A stretch of 21,901 nt of DNA from Zygophlyctis sp. KS116 (taxonomy: Eukaryota; Chytridiomycota): contig BAAFSQ010000169.1 in the NCBI GenBank assembly GCA_054661495.1, positions 1 to 21,901 on the forward strand, written 5' to 3'. Both the position numbers and the translations under genes were made by a program. How positions within the stretch are numbered: the stretch's first letter is position 1; each line of letters opens with the position of its first letter. Positions 1 through 8,400 of the stretch are shown here, one piece after another. The notes beneath the pieces were generated by a model. The model was not told the DNA's origin. It made no database searches and was given only the letters and a program-made list of their open reading frames with translations.

Positions 1-211
1 ACTTGTGCCACATCTATGACCTATAAAACAGATCTGCGCCACATAAAACTCCTGAACATAAACCTAAATCTTCAACATTGAGCTTTTAGTAAAAAACCTA
101 AAAACCTAAAAACCTAACAGAAAAGTGAAATATTTTGAGTAAAGTAAAAACCTAACACAAAAAAGAAATAAGCTTTTTCAAAAACCAGAATTAAGCTTTT
201 GTAAGTTTAAA
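1..211. promoter_or_regulatory. Upstream region of the ATP synthase epsilon gene
   Basis: No supported gene lies here. The stretch is A-rich and built from short imperfect repeats: the unit CCTAAAAA from about 97, a further AAAAACCTAACA at about 146, and three AGCTTTT-type segments near 81, 171 and 195. It must contain the promoter and 5' leader of the plus-strand gene that starts at 212. Minus-strand ATGs at 59-57 and 13-11 could start a divergent gene leaving the window on the left, but too little is visible to call one. Confidence 0.5.
97..117. repeat. Short tandem repeat, 8-nt unit CCTAAAAA
   Basis: The unit CCTAAAAA begins at 97 and 105, with a third, partial copy (CCTAA) from 113. A related AAAAACCTAACA recurs about 35 nt downstream. 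It sits about 95 nt upstream of the ATP synthase epsilon start codon. No function can be assigned. Confidence 0.6.
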
Positions 212-415
212 ATGTCGTTTTACTGGAGAGAAGCAGGACTAACGTAAGTCCAATATAGTAATTCTAGATATTTAAAATATGCAAACATCTCTGGACGTGC
301 TCTCCGAAATGTTTTAAAGAGTGAAGCTAAAGTTGCAGCTCTAAAAAGAGAAGAATCAATTGCAAAAGCTGCTCAATGGACAGACGGAAAACAAGGAGAA
401 TCTGTAATTTTTTAA
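212..415 (+). CDS. ATP15: Mitochondrial F1 ATP synthase epsilon subunit
   Basis: Small stalk subunit of mitochondrial F1-ATPase, which in this family stabilises the gamma/delta rotor foot in the matrix. There are two exons, 212-243 and 268-415, separated by a 24-nt GTAAGT...TAG intron (244-267). The join restores one frame of 59 residues ending in TAA. The N-terminus reads MSFYWREAGLTYLKYANISG. The W-R-x-A-G-(L/I)-(S/T)-Y motif followed by a basic and Ala-rich helix (ALRNVLKSEAK) is the hallmark of eukaryotic F1 epsilon (human ATP5F1E, yeast Atp15). The length is normal for the family, about 50-62 residues. Without the intron, exon 1 runs into TAA at once. The stop codon is 3 nt from the stop of the convergent TOE1-like gene. 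I am confident of the identity; the only open question is the extent of the UTRs. Confidence 0.93.
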
Positions 416-418
416 ATT

Positions 419-1581
419 TTAAATTTTAGAAATTCCTTTCTGCCCAAAAAGAATAAATTCTTGATTTTTAATATTTAAATGTCCTTTAGAGAATTGAGAA
501 AATCTAGATTTTTCAATAAGTAGAGGTCTAGACTTTCCAATCAGATACAATTTGTTTTTACTAGTTTCTAATAATTCTTGATTCTTTAGTATCTGATGAC
601 TAAATATATATCCAGTCATGTAAGAATCATAAATTGCTGAATGTTCAATTTTACCAAATTTTAGAGACTCTAGACTTGTTTCTTCAACTTGTTCAACTTG
701 TTCAACTTGCAGTCTTGGTCTCTTGAGTCTTGGTAAATTCTCCAAATTCTCCAAAATTATATCCAAATCATGAGATTGTGGACAATTACTAGACATGGAA
801 CAAAATCCATGGGCTGCATATCTTTCACAATAAAGTTTGTTTTTGGATTTACTAGAGTTTTCCAAAACTTGAACTTGTTCTTGTACTTTTAGTACAGGAA
901 TTGATTCTTGAATCTTAAATTCTAAAAGAGAATCAATTGATAATCTTTCCCTATCATAATTTATAATTGTAATACTTACCATTTTCCAAATAGATATGCT
1001 AGAAAACTAGCCTTTTCTCTAAATTCAAAATCTGCAATATACTTTGTATCATAAATTCCTGCTTGGAACATATCACCAAGATCTGCCATAAAACTACCCA
1101 AGTCTTGCGGTAAATCAGTATACAAAAAAGAGTATAAATACATTAAATCTAACCATCCATTATGAACTACAATGGGAACTTGAAATAATGATTTCCAAAT
1201 TTCAAGTAAAAATGGGTTTTTTGAAGAGCGATCAAGAGATATACCATTCTTAAAGAGATAATTGAAATCAAAATCATTTTTAGCTAAAAAGGAAATTGAT
1301 GCACTAGACATCTTGAAATCATCTCTTGAAAACATTAGGAAATGGAAATTGTGGATTCGGCATTCTTGATCAAATATAGAGAGTCCTAATGCAAGTAATG
1401 TATGATCTTGTACTGTGCTTCTTAGAGCTAAATACCGATCTTGGATATTGGCTTGGCGGATCAATTTGGATTCCCCAAGGCCTGAAAATTCAGTATCAAT
1501 TGACACCATTTTGCATTTGCTGATTAGATCTAGTATAATGGGAGTATACAACTCAAGATTGTCCTTGTAAACCAAATTCAT
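419..1581 (-). CDS. TOE1: TOE1-type CAF1-family 3' exonuclease with CCCH zinc finger
   Basis: DEDDh 3'-5' exonuclease of the CAF1/PARN superfamily. Known TOE1 acts in the nucleus and Cajal bodies, trimming snRNA and related small-RNA 3' ends. There are two exons, 1581-980 and 950-419, joined across a 29-nt intron (951-979), giving 377 residues. Catalytic residues are visible: D29 and E31 in IDTEFSGLG, D145 in HNGWLD, and the H and D of HSAIYDSYMTG in exon 2. The family signature YDTKYIADF is present. A CCCH finger of C-x8-C-x5-C-x3-H spacing (CERYAAHGFCSMSSNCPQSH) lies between the two halves of the nuclease fold, as in human TOE1, and the NKLYLIGKSRPL tail also matches. The start ATG is the first in frame, and homology begins immediately after it. 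The start lies 1 nt past the stop of the upstream CBS-PB1 gene. The linker after the finger is Glu/Gln/Val repetitive (VEQVEQVEE). Confidence 0.93.
452..457 (+). promoter_or_regulatory. Candidate poly(A) signal for ATP synthase epsilon
   Basis: AATAAA lies 37 nt after the ATP epsilon stop and is the nearest good hexamer. It is inside the 3' coding part of the convergent TOE1 gene, so a transcript using it would be antisense to TOE1 exon 2. Confidence 0.4.
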
Positions 1582-1582
1582 A

Positions 1583-3268
1583 CTAGGGTGTATTCTTGAC
1601 TTTTAAAACCATAAAACCAACCAGGCCGGCAAAGGCAAGTCCAGTCACTAAATACATTAAATAACTATGGTCTGATTTGGCTTCTTCAAGGTATAATTCA
1701 AGTTTTGAATTCTTTAGTGCTTCTCTTAAATCACAATCATTATTGATAATCACAAAATCTGATTCATCATCCTTGAATTTAATAGACATGGCTACATTAT
1801 TGTTTGATAAGAGCTGCATAGATTTATATCTAATAGCATAGCCAGTCTTTTCAGAAATAAGTGCCAAGAGATCTGTAAAATTGTGCGAAGTCAAGGAAAA
1901 TCTGTAGATAGTGTCTGATCTTACATCCTTAAGTTTAACTGATACCTCAAGTGTCTTTTTAGGGGATAAAGGATCTTGGCGAAAAGAGTAGGAAGCAGGC
2001 TCGCTAATTTCTGACTCTAATTCACTATAATCGCCTGGAGTCTGCCAAAAAAGATCAAGGACGCCTTTGAGATCCTTCTTGTTTTCATTCTTTCCCATGA
2101 GATAATCAAGCATTGATATAGTCAAAGTACTCACATCAACAAGTCCGACTGGACCTTGCTCATTAACAACGGGTAAATGTAAATAATGTCCAGCTATTCT
2201 AAGATTATGGAAAATTTACCTTTAAGTTTTTGTAAACAATCAAGGATTGATGTTTCAGGAGTAACATGGTCTGGATGAGACGTCATGACTCTGACAATTG
2301 AAGTATTATTTGGATCCAATTGAGCTGCTAAAACTCGAAGAATAATGTCCTTTGTTGTAAAAATACCAGAAACATCTTCTCCTTCTCCAGTTCCCACAAC
2401 TAGAACTGCAGTCGCATGTAGATCCTTCATAAGAACAGCTGCTTCCTTGACATTAACTCGTAGTGTAACTTCAGGGACCAAGTATTCGGGATCCTGGGCA
2501 ACTTTTGCTAAAACAGAGCCAACATCCGGACATCCTTGAATCTGAGTAGAAACATTCTCCAGTAATTCATACCCATAATTTTCATTAATTGTACCAAAAG
2601 CTTGAATAAGTGCATTTTCCTTTTGAGCCTTTAAACTCAACTCATCCAATCGGTCAAATACACATTTTGTAATATCCAATATACCAACAACAGTACATGT
2701 CTCTCCTGAACCATCTTCTGCATGAACTTTTGAGAGTACAGGCAAATGTCTAAATCTCTTCTCCATCATTATTGTTAATGCGTCGTTACGATGTCCGGTA
2801 GCAAGTAAATGAATAGGATTTTTAGTCATTACATTAGAAATAACAGTAGATCTTGCATCCAGACCTTCTGCGACAACCCGATAAGCAATATCCTTGTCAG
2901 TCAAAATACCAACCAACTCTCCCTCCTGATCAACAACCAAAACTGCGTCTGTTCGTTTAGCAGCCATGATATGTACAGCTACTATTATTGGCAAAAACTA
3001 TACCTTGCATTACATTAGAACTTTCTAAAATAACTGATGCTGCAGCTGGTTTTAATGACATGATAGAATTTGGATCAACTGCTTCTGCCCGACGTTTTGG
3101 CGTTAAAACCTCCTTCTTTGACAAGACTTTTTGAGACTATGATTAAGGCAGCATACTTACATATTTTCTCAAACTTTCATCCTTTCTTTTACTTTTAGAT
3201 CTCAAATTATCAGACGGTGAAGATATAACCGTCGATGCTGATGGCGACATTGACTTGTTTGCGAGCAT
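1583..3268 (-). CDS. Four-CBS, PB1-domain protein with C-terminal transmembrane anchor
   Basis: Four exons, 3268-3161, 3136-3004, 2978-2220 and 2193-1583, join across introns of 24, 25 and 26 nt (3137-3160, 2979-3003, 2194-2219) to give 536 residues. A Ser/Lys-rich N-terminus of about 60 residues precedes two CBS pairs (roughly 65-185 and 245-365; motifs VHIMAAKRTDAVLVVD and AGHYLHLPVVNEQGPVGLVD). A PB1 domain follows at roughly 413-498, with the acidic stretch FKDDESDFVIINNDCDLREA. A hydrophobic segment (YLMYLVTGLAFAGLVGFMVL) near 510-530 and a short basic tail end the protein. CBS pairs usually bind adenosine ligands and PB1 mediates dimerisation. The same architecture is known in fungi (S. 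pombe Mug70-like) and plants (CBSCBSPB), with the biochemical role unclear. The C-terminal anchor suggests a tail-anchored protein with its domains in the cytosol. It shares a 186-nt divergent upstream region with the C1D-like gene. Confidence 0.9.
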
Positions 3269-3454
3269 ATTATTTTATCTTTTTACACGCGAAAACTGCT
3301 GATCTGATCAAAATCAAATTGTCTCCGATCAACCATTTTATTAGTCTTTGAAGATTATAGCAGCAGACTCAAATGTTTGTTTCATGAGCTGATTTTTCAA
3401 TAAAATCGGACACATCATAAATTGCCATGTCTGAAAGTGAATTTAGGGCAAACA
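3269..3454. promoter_or_regulatory. Divergent promoter region between CBS-PB1 and C1D genes
   Basis: These 186 nt separate two start codons facing away from each other, so both promoters must fit here. A CACGCGAAAA element at 3286-3295 resembles fungal MBF/SBF or E2F-type cell-cycle sites; this is suggestive only. No clear TATA box stands out from the AT-rich background. An upstream ATG at 3427, out of frame with C1D, lies near the right end. Confidence 0.5.
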
Positions 3455-3784
3455 ATGGATCCATTAGCAAAATTAGCAGATTTAGAAAAAACTATAGACT
3501 CATTAGCTCCATTAGTTGATGACTGTTTAAATGCATCAGATGATGATTTGATTGCATCTAGAAACATACATTTGGCATTTACCCTTAATACATTGTATCT
3601 ATTACACTTGCGATTAACAGGACAATCTCTTAAAGGACATCCGATCAGAGAAGAAATTACCAGGATAAAGGAATACTTTAGAAAACTTGAGAATGATAAA
3701 GGTAATTTACTTAATCTGATTATAGCAAATATGAAAATTGATAAGGATGCTGCAAAGAGATTTATAAAGGGAGCATTAAAGTGA
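3455..3784 (+). CDS. C1D: C1D/Lrp1-type nuclear exosome cofactor
   Basis: Single-exon frame of 109 residues in the Sas10/Utp3/C1D family. Family members (human C1D, yeast Lrp1/Rrp47) bind Rrp6 in the nuclear exosome and help trim rRNA and snoRNA 3' ends. Matching features are the N-terminal helix (LADLEKTIDSLAPLV), the central helix IHLAFTLNTLYLLHLRLTG, the signature GHPIREEITRIKEYFRKLE (C1D: HPVKQELERIRVYM), and the ending AAKRFIKGALK, which corresponds to AASRFVKNAL in C1D. It lacks the basic C-terminal tail seen in human and yeast homologues. I chose the ATG at 3455 because homology begins shortly after it and it is the first Met in this frame. An upstream ATG at 3427 opens a different frame that overlaps this start. 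Confidence 0.87.
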   Translation: MDPLAKLADLEKTIDSLAPLVDDCLNASDDDLIASRNIHLAFTLNTLYLLHLRLTGQSLKGHPIREEITRIKEYFRKLENDKGNLLNLIIANMKIDKDAAKRFIKGALK

Positions 3785-3798
3785 TTTTTCGTTTGTTT

Positions 3799-3804
3799 AA
3801 TAAA
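3799..3804 (+). promoter_or_regulatory. Candidate poly(A) signal for the C1D-like gene
   Basis: AATAAA begins 15 nt after the C1D-like TGA stop, within the 226-nt convergent spacer shared with the cysteine-rich gene. The spacer holds no other feature I can support. Confidence 0.5.
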
Positions 3805-4010
3805 ATACTTTTGCTGTTTCTAAGCTGATTATTAAGATTATAAATTTCATAGACGTATCATGGAATATTGTACATAGGCTTAATGGCGCTCAAGCTCTTA
3901 ATTTAATAGTCGATGATTTACATGACTATATCCCTCAGTATTTAAGTGATTTATGAATCATCAAAAGGCAATGTACAAAAAACAATCATGGATAAGTCAA
4001 AAATGATCTA

Positions 4011-4674
4011 CTAAAAAATGAACACTCCAGTCAAAAATAGTAAGCCCACAGAAAATGTAGAGACAGATGTTGCACCTCCAGTAAGCGGTTTCCCAGCCTT
4101 TTCGCATTCGGATTTCAAATAATCAGAGCCATTTTCTTTGAAAGGTTCCTTATTATTACCTGCGCAAGTTGTGGATTTGTTTAAGCTAACAGATTAGTAT
4201 GATTTATTTAATTTACCAATCAGAAAACCCAGAATAGCGGGGACACATACAATCCAATGAGTTATTTAACGAGTTAAGTCCGATTGTATACTTGATGTTG
4301 CATGGTTTTAGAAAAGAATTGTCATAGCAAGTGAGAGATTCTTTTTGACATGGTAAATTATCGCATGAATCTCCAGTTGCATTCGATGAAATGTACTGCT
4401 GTTTGGTAGCATCATCACATGGAAGTTTGTTAATACTATAATTAGAGGTAATGTGAAATTACCAATCTTTGAATGTGTTTTTAATGGAGCAAGTACAGTC
4501 TAGTCTTTTGAATATATCAGCAATAGTCTCCTCAGTGGTAGATGCAGTATAACAGCTTTGGCGAACAGATTGTGAATATGCATCAAGGCAAGCACTATTA
4601 CCTTGCGAACAATCATCAGACTGAGGGATCGTTTGAGATAAAATCATAGCTGGAATCATGAGAATGGCAAACAT
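4011..4674 (-). CDS. Secreted cysteine-rich protein, probably GPI-anchored, with two repeated modules
   Basis: I do not recognise a named orthologue. Three exons, 4674-4463, 4435-4217 and 4185-4011, join across introns of 27 nt (4436-4462) and 31 nt (4186-4216; contains TACTAAT, a classic branch-site sequence) into 201 residues. The N-terminus is a short signal peptide (FAILMIPAMILSQ). The last 20 or so residues are hydrophobic (FSVGLLFLTGVFIF) and end at the stop, preceded by small residues, as in a GPI-attachment signal. Sixteen cysteines include two matching modules: C22-x6-C29-x11-C41-x18-C60-x-C62-x8-C71-x5-C77, and C100-x6-C107-x8-C116-x16-C133-x-C135-x8-C144-x6-C151. The CxC...C...C pattern and CLDAY motif loosely resemble GDNF/GAS1-type domains. 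Potential N-glycosylation sites (NAT, NNS, NKS, NGS) are present. The likely role is at the cell surface; the function is unknown. Confidence 0.8.
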
Positions 4675-5028
4675 ATTTTCTTATTTTTTTGATAGACTTA
4701 GCGCCACATCAACAAGGACCGAAGGGATTGTCCGAAACCAACTCAAGCGTAAAAATATCACTTTGATAAGATTGATTTCCCACTGGCAAGGATGAGTTTC
4801 CGTTTGAAGAGCTGATTTTGAAGATCTGGCCTGTGGTCGAGACACCAGCTCACGAGTAAATTATTGCAGGATTGAACATCTTATCTATGAGAGAGTGTCT
4901 TTAGAAACCACTGCTAGTTTCATATTTATTAATACGAAAAGATACCAATTACTAAAAATCAAACGTATCCATGGATAAAAATGAGAAGTTAATGTATATT
5001 GAAAATAATGAACAACTATTTTCAAAAA

Positions 5029-5127
5029 CTACAAATTGAGAACTGCGGCCAAAGATAATAAGCTCACTGAATATGCAGACTCATACTTTGCATTTCTGCA
5101 GTTCAAACAACTGATAAATTTAGTGAA
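5029..5127 (-). pseudogene. Possible remnant copy of the cysteine-rich GPI-type gene (C-terminal part)
   Basis: The last 64 nt of this open frame, through its TAG stop, match the last 64 nt of the cysteine-rich gene (4011-4074) at 46 of 64 positions without gaps. The frame is the same and the stop falls in the same place. The 32-codon frame ends SVSLLSLAAVLNL, again like a GPI signal. Upstream, FISCLNC lines up with GFSDCLNK of the intact gene, but at the point where that gene has its second intron, this copy reads straight through. About 30 codons between the CLN motif and the tail are missing. A TAA stop closes the frame upstream. It could be a decayed duplicate, or the last exon of a functional paralogue whose other exons I could not place. 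Confidence 0.4.
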
Positions 5128-5447
5128 TTATCTGACGTGAATAAAAAAAAGATCTGCTAAGAAATGAATATGGGCCGGTTCATTATGTAGCTATGAATGT
5201 ACTTGAGCAGTTTGTGATTGCGCTATTACTTCAATGGAAATAAATCACCGATCGCCATAACGAGAGAAGGGAAAATGTATCAATCATTGATACTTCTGAT
5301 TGTCGGACAACTGTTCAAAAGATGGGTTTATGTTAAAAGGATGTAGTCTTCTAGGGCGACAATCTTCTTTGTATTCATGGATGGGATAAGTGATCTTCTC
5401 GTGGTTCAGCGTCATTCCGAAACAATGTCATTATCAGAAAATATATA

Positions 5448-5453
5448 TTTATT
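5448..5453 (-). promoter_or_regulatory. Candidate poly(A) signal of the dynein gene
   Basis: AATAAA on the minus strand lies 2 nt after the dynein stop codon, inside an AT-rich palindromic segment (AAATATATATTT). If used, the 3' UTR of this 13.5-kb message would be very short. Confidence 0.4.
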
Positions 5454-5455
5454 TT

Positions 5456-8400
5456 CTACTCTGGAGAACATAATAGACAAACTCCTGCAAGGATCCATTT
5501 TTGAGGTCTTTCCTTGGTTTTCAGATTAAATGTCCAAATAAATGTGGGTCCACGGGTCCTTGTTCTGTACAATGGACACTCGAAAACACCTTTGGTTTCT
5601 TTTTTATCAATAGTCATTGCCTTGATATAAATGACTGGCATAGCAGGAGTCAAATCCTTGAGTAAAGATTCCTGAATCATTCCAGATCCTGTATCCCAAC
5701 GAGCACCTTCCATAAATAATCCATGGACATAGGCACCTTCTCTGGGAGCTCCTGAAAACTCCTCACGATTCTTTTTTGTCACATCAACTGATAATATCAT
5801 TCGGTCTAAAGGCCATTCATTTTTTCGGGCAGTAGTCTGCATGATAGCCGTTAAGAAGGACTGTGGATTGAACAATCCCGACAGCCAAACTACAGAAGGA
5901 AGTTGGAATTCAGCAACCCACATTTCTAATTCTTTCACTCGAATTAAGAGATCAGCATACCAAGACGCTAAAGGTTGAAGGGAAGGATATGCATATTTTT
6001 CCCATCGAATAGGGACTTCATTCAAATAGATGGAATTCATGAGGTTTTCCATGTTTTCTGTAATAGTAAGATCCCCCTTTAAACCCAGATCCAATTCCTT
6101 CAAAGATTTTCTGATTTCTGTTGTTAAAATTGACATTCTGTCACATTCTTGGAGAGCTACCGATATATATGGAGTTCTTTCTTCCACTCGAGCCATTAGT
6201 TCCGGCAAATTGAAATTTTCTGGCAGCTTTTCAAGAATCTCGTCAAGAACTGCCTTCACTTTCTCTTCTTTTGAAGCTCCAGCAGCACTAGTAGCTTCCT
6301 TAGGTTGCATTTCAAGAATAGTCTTGAAAAGTTTATCTGCCATTTTAGATAAGACACCGATTTCTGCATTTGTATGAAGCCCGTACAGAGAAGGTGATTC
6401 TTGTGGAAGATTGTCATCTATATACTTATGATAGTCTTTGATATCAAGAGAAGGTGGCTGCTGGAATCCTGGGGCAAGCTCAAACCCACTCTCTAGCATT
6501 TCTTCCCTTAGATATACTTCGAGATAGGCAGAACAAAGTCGGCGATCCCAATCATCAGAAATATGCCCTCCATACATGATTTCACCAAAAATGTATCGCA
6601 AGTCGGCCCATGGTACTTTTGAAAAGGTTTCCAAATAGTTAAATAGGACATCCGCACAGATCATCAAATCTCCAGTGCTGAAGGGATATCCCTTATTCCA
6701 GCCTTGAGTCCCAAACTTTCTTCGTTCGAGAACTACAGCATGGAAATAAGTTAAAGCAAAGGTGATCGCCCTGAATTCAGCATCTTTCGAGCATCTTTCT
6801 AAGTTTTCTTGAGTAAAATTATCCAAAGCCCTATGAATATTCGCTTGCATTCCAGTAGGAGGTTCATTCGTGATCTTAATTGAAGCTTGTAGAATTGAAG
6901 TAGGGATAATGTGGTAAGCGGGATCTCCTGCAGGTTCAGCAGACAAATACACTCGGAAATCAGGATGAGCTCCGACTGATAAAGCTTCTAACTTTTTCTC
7001 CAAAGTAGGCAGCCATTTGGCGACCAAATGAATGTTTTCCAACATAACCCAGCCGCCATCTTTGTAAGCTATATCTAATTTCTGCTCAGCAATCACTTCC
7101 TGACCTTGTCCAAGCGAGACGTTATGGAAGTTTTTATTATCTTCGGTGATTCCGTAAGATCTACCAACTGCTTCGACTTCTTTGACAGGGTCGACTCCAG
7201 GAGAGAGAATAAAAAAAATAGGAGTAGACGGTGAGCTCTCCAAGTATGATTTAGAAAGAGGAATACGTGCAGAGTCAACATATCTCTGTCCCATTTTTGA
7301 TCCCACAAAATTACTTATAGCATATGTCATTCTATCAGGTCTCAAGCATCTTAAAATGCATAGCTTTTGGAGTGATGTCTTATTTTTCCATTCTTGTGGT
7401 AACTTTTCATTTTCGGGGGCCTCGTTCTCACAATACTTTTTCCATTGCTTAGCTGATCCTTCGATATCAGAAGCCAGAGACCGAAAGACCTCTAATTGAG
7501 ACAATGATTTGACCATGGCCCATGATGAATGGGGAAGCCAGTCCATTGTGCTTACAGCTCCAACTGCTCTAGGTCCTCTTAACAAGAAATCAAGTTCTAC
7601 TAAATCAATTTCTTCTTGAGCCATCATAATCTGGAAAACCATTTGTGCTGTGAAGATTAACTTGTCACGTTCAAATAATCCTCTTGTAGTATAAACATAA
7701 ACCATGTATGTGATTGATTCAATCAAGTTATTAGCTCTTTCTTTGATATCTTCGCTTGCTTCAGCTCTATTAATTGCATTCATAAACACAACTTTGTACG
7801 AATTTAAAGAATACTGATACATTGGATGAATTTTGAAAAGGTCATTAAGCAAGAAATACAATAATGATGATCGACCCGCTACGGGACGATAGAGTTCACG
7901 GGTCTCATTGATCTTCTTCTCGGTTTTCTTTGCTTCCTCAACCTTTTGTTCAATTTCAATCGCTGTCTTTTTAGTTATTTCCAAATTTTCCACAAGCGCT
8001 GTATCTCCAAGGAAGTTGCCTTGGGCTGATGATAGCCTAAACAGTAATGCATCTTCCAATTCTGTTAGCTAGATATTAAAATAAACTAAAAATACTCTAA
8101 TTTTGAATTCATTCTGTTGTTTTGTTAATTCTGCTTTCGTGGCTTCCAGATCGGGACGTTCACTATTAACAACATCTGCAAGAAGCTGGTCTTCTAATCC
8201 GGATAACGTGACTGTAAAGTTTATCAGAACAGTTTGGGCTTGAATTTCCGGAGGATAACTATTAATAGGTGAATAAAATCTTACTGTGGATTTGATCGAC
8301 GGGTTTGCAAAATCAATTTAAATTTAGGATCATATTCCACTTCTTTGTCTCCCATTTTAATATATCGTCCCTTCTTAATGGTTTCCCGTCCCAAAATTGG

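Larger units (their letters stand above)
4675..5455. other. Gene-poor stretch upstream of the cysteine-rich gene
   Basis: About 780 nt between the cysteine-rich gene start and the dynein stop. It should hold the promoter of the former and the 3' UTR of the latter. Apart from the candidate gene remnant at 5029-5127, I found only short frames without homology: minus 4709-4849 (46 codons, no start, ending SDNPFGPC) and minus 5284-5415 (43 residues, starting MTLNHEK). I found no convincing tRNA or snRNA motif by eye. Its base composition is less A/T-monotonous than the region at 1-211, which fits decayed coding sequence. Confidence 0.5.

Noticed and set aside
91-120. Telomere-like repeat
   Set aside because: The CCTAAAAA unit has only two full copies and a partial one, and genes continue on its right side; it is not a TTAGGG-type array.
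2194-2219. A shorter 21-nt intron ending at the first AG (2199) in CBS-PB1
   Set aside because: It gives an immediate in-frame TAG; only the 26-nt form continues the CBS domain (LKAGHYLHLPVV).
3804-3956. Plus-strand open frame of 50 codons after C1D (ending DDLHDYIPQYLSDL)
   Set aside because: It has no ATG. Joining it to C1D would need a 46-nt intron, outside the 24-31 nt range seen elsewhere, and it resembles no C1D tail. A chance frame in a convergent spacer is the simplest reading.
4709-4849. Minus-strand frame ending SDNPFGPC
   Set aside because: No start codon in frame and no mini-intron that joins it to an upstream exon without hitting a stop.
5081-5115. tRNA B-box-like GTTCAAAC
   Set aside because: The flanking bases do not form a T-arm and there is no matching A box or cloverleaf upstream.
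5284-5415. Minus-strand 43-residue ORF starting MTLNHEK just after the dynein stop
   Set aside because: No recognisable homology and it lies in the expected dynein 3' UTR; not enough support for a gene.
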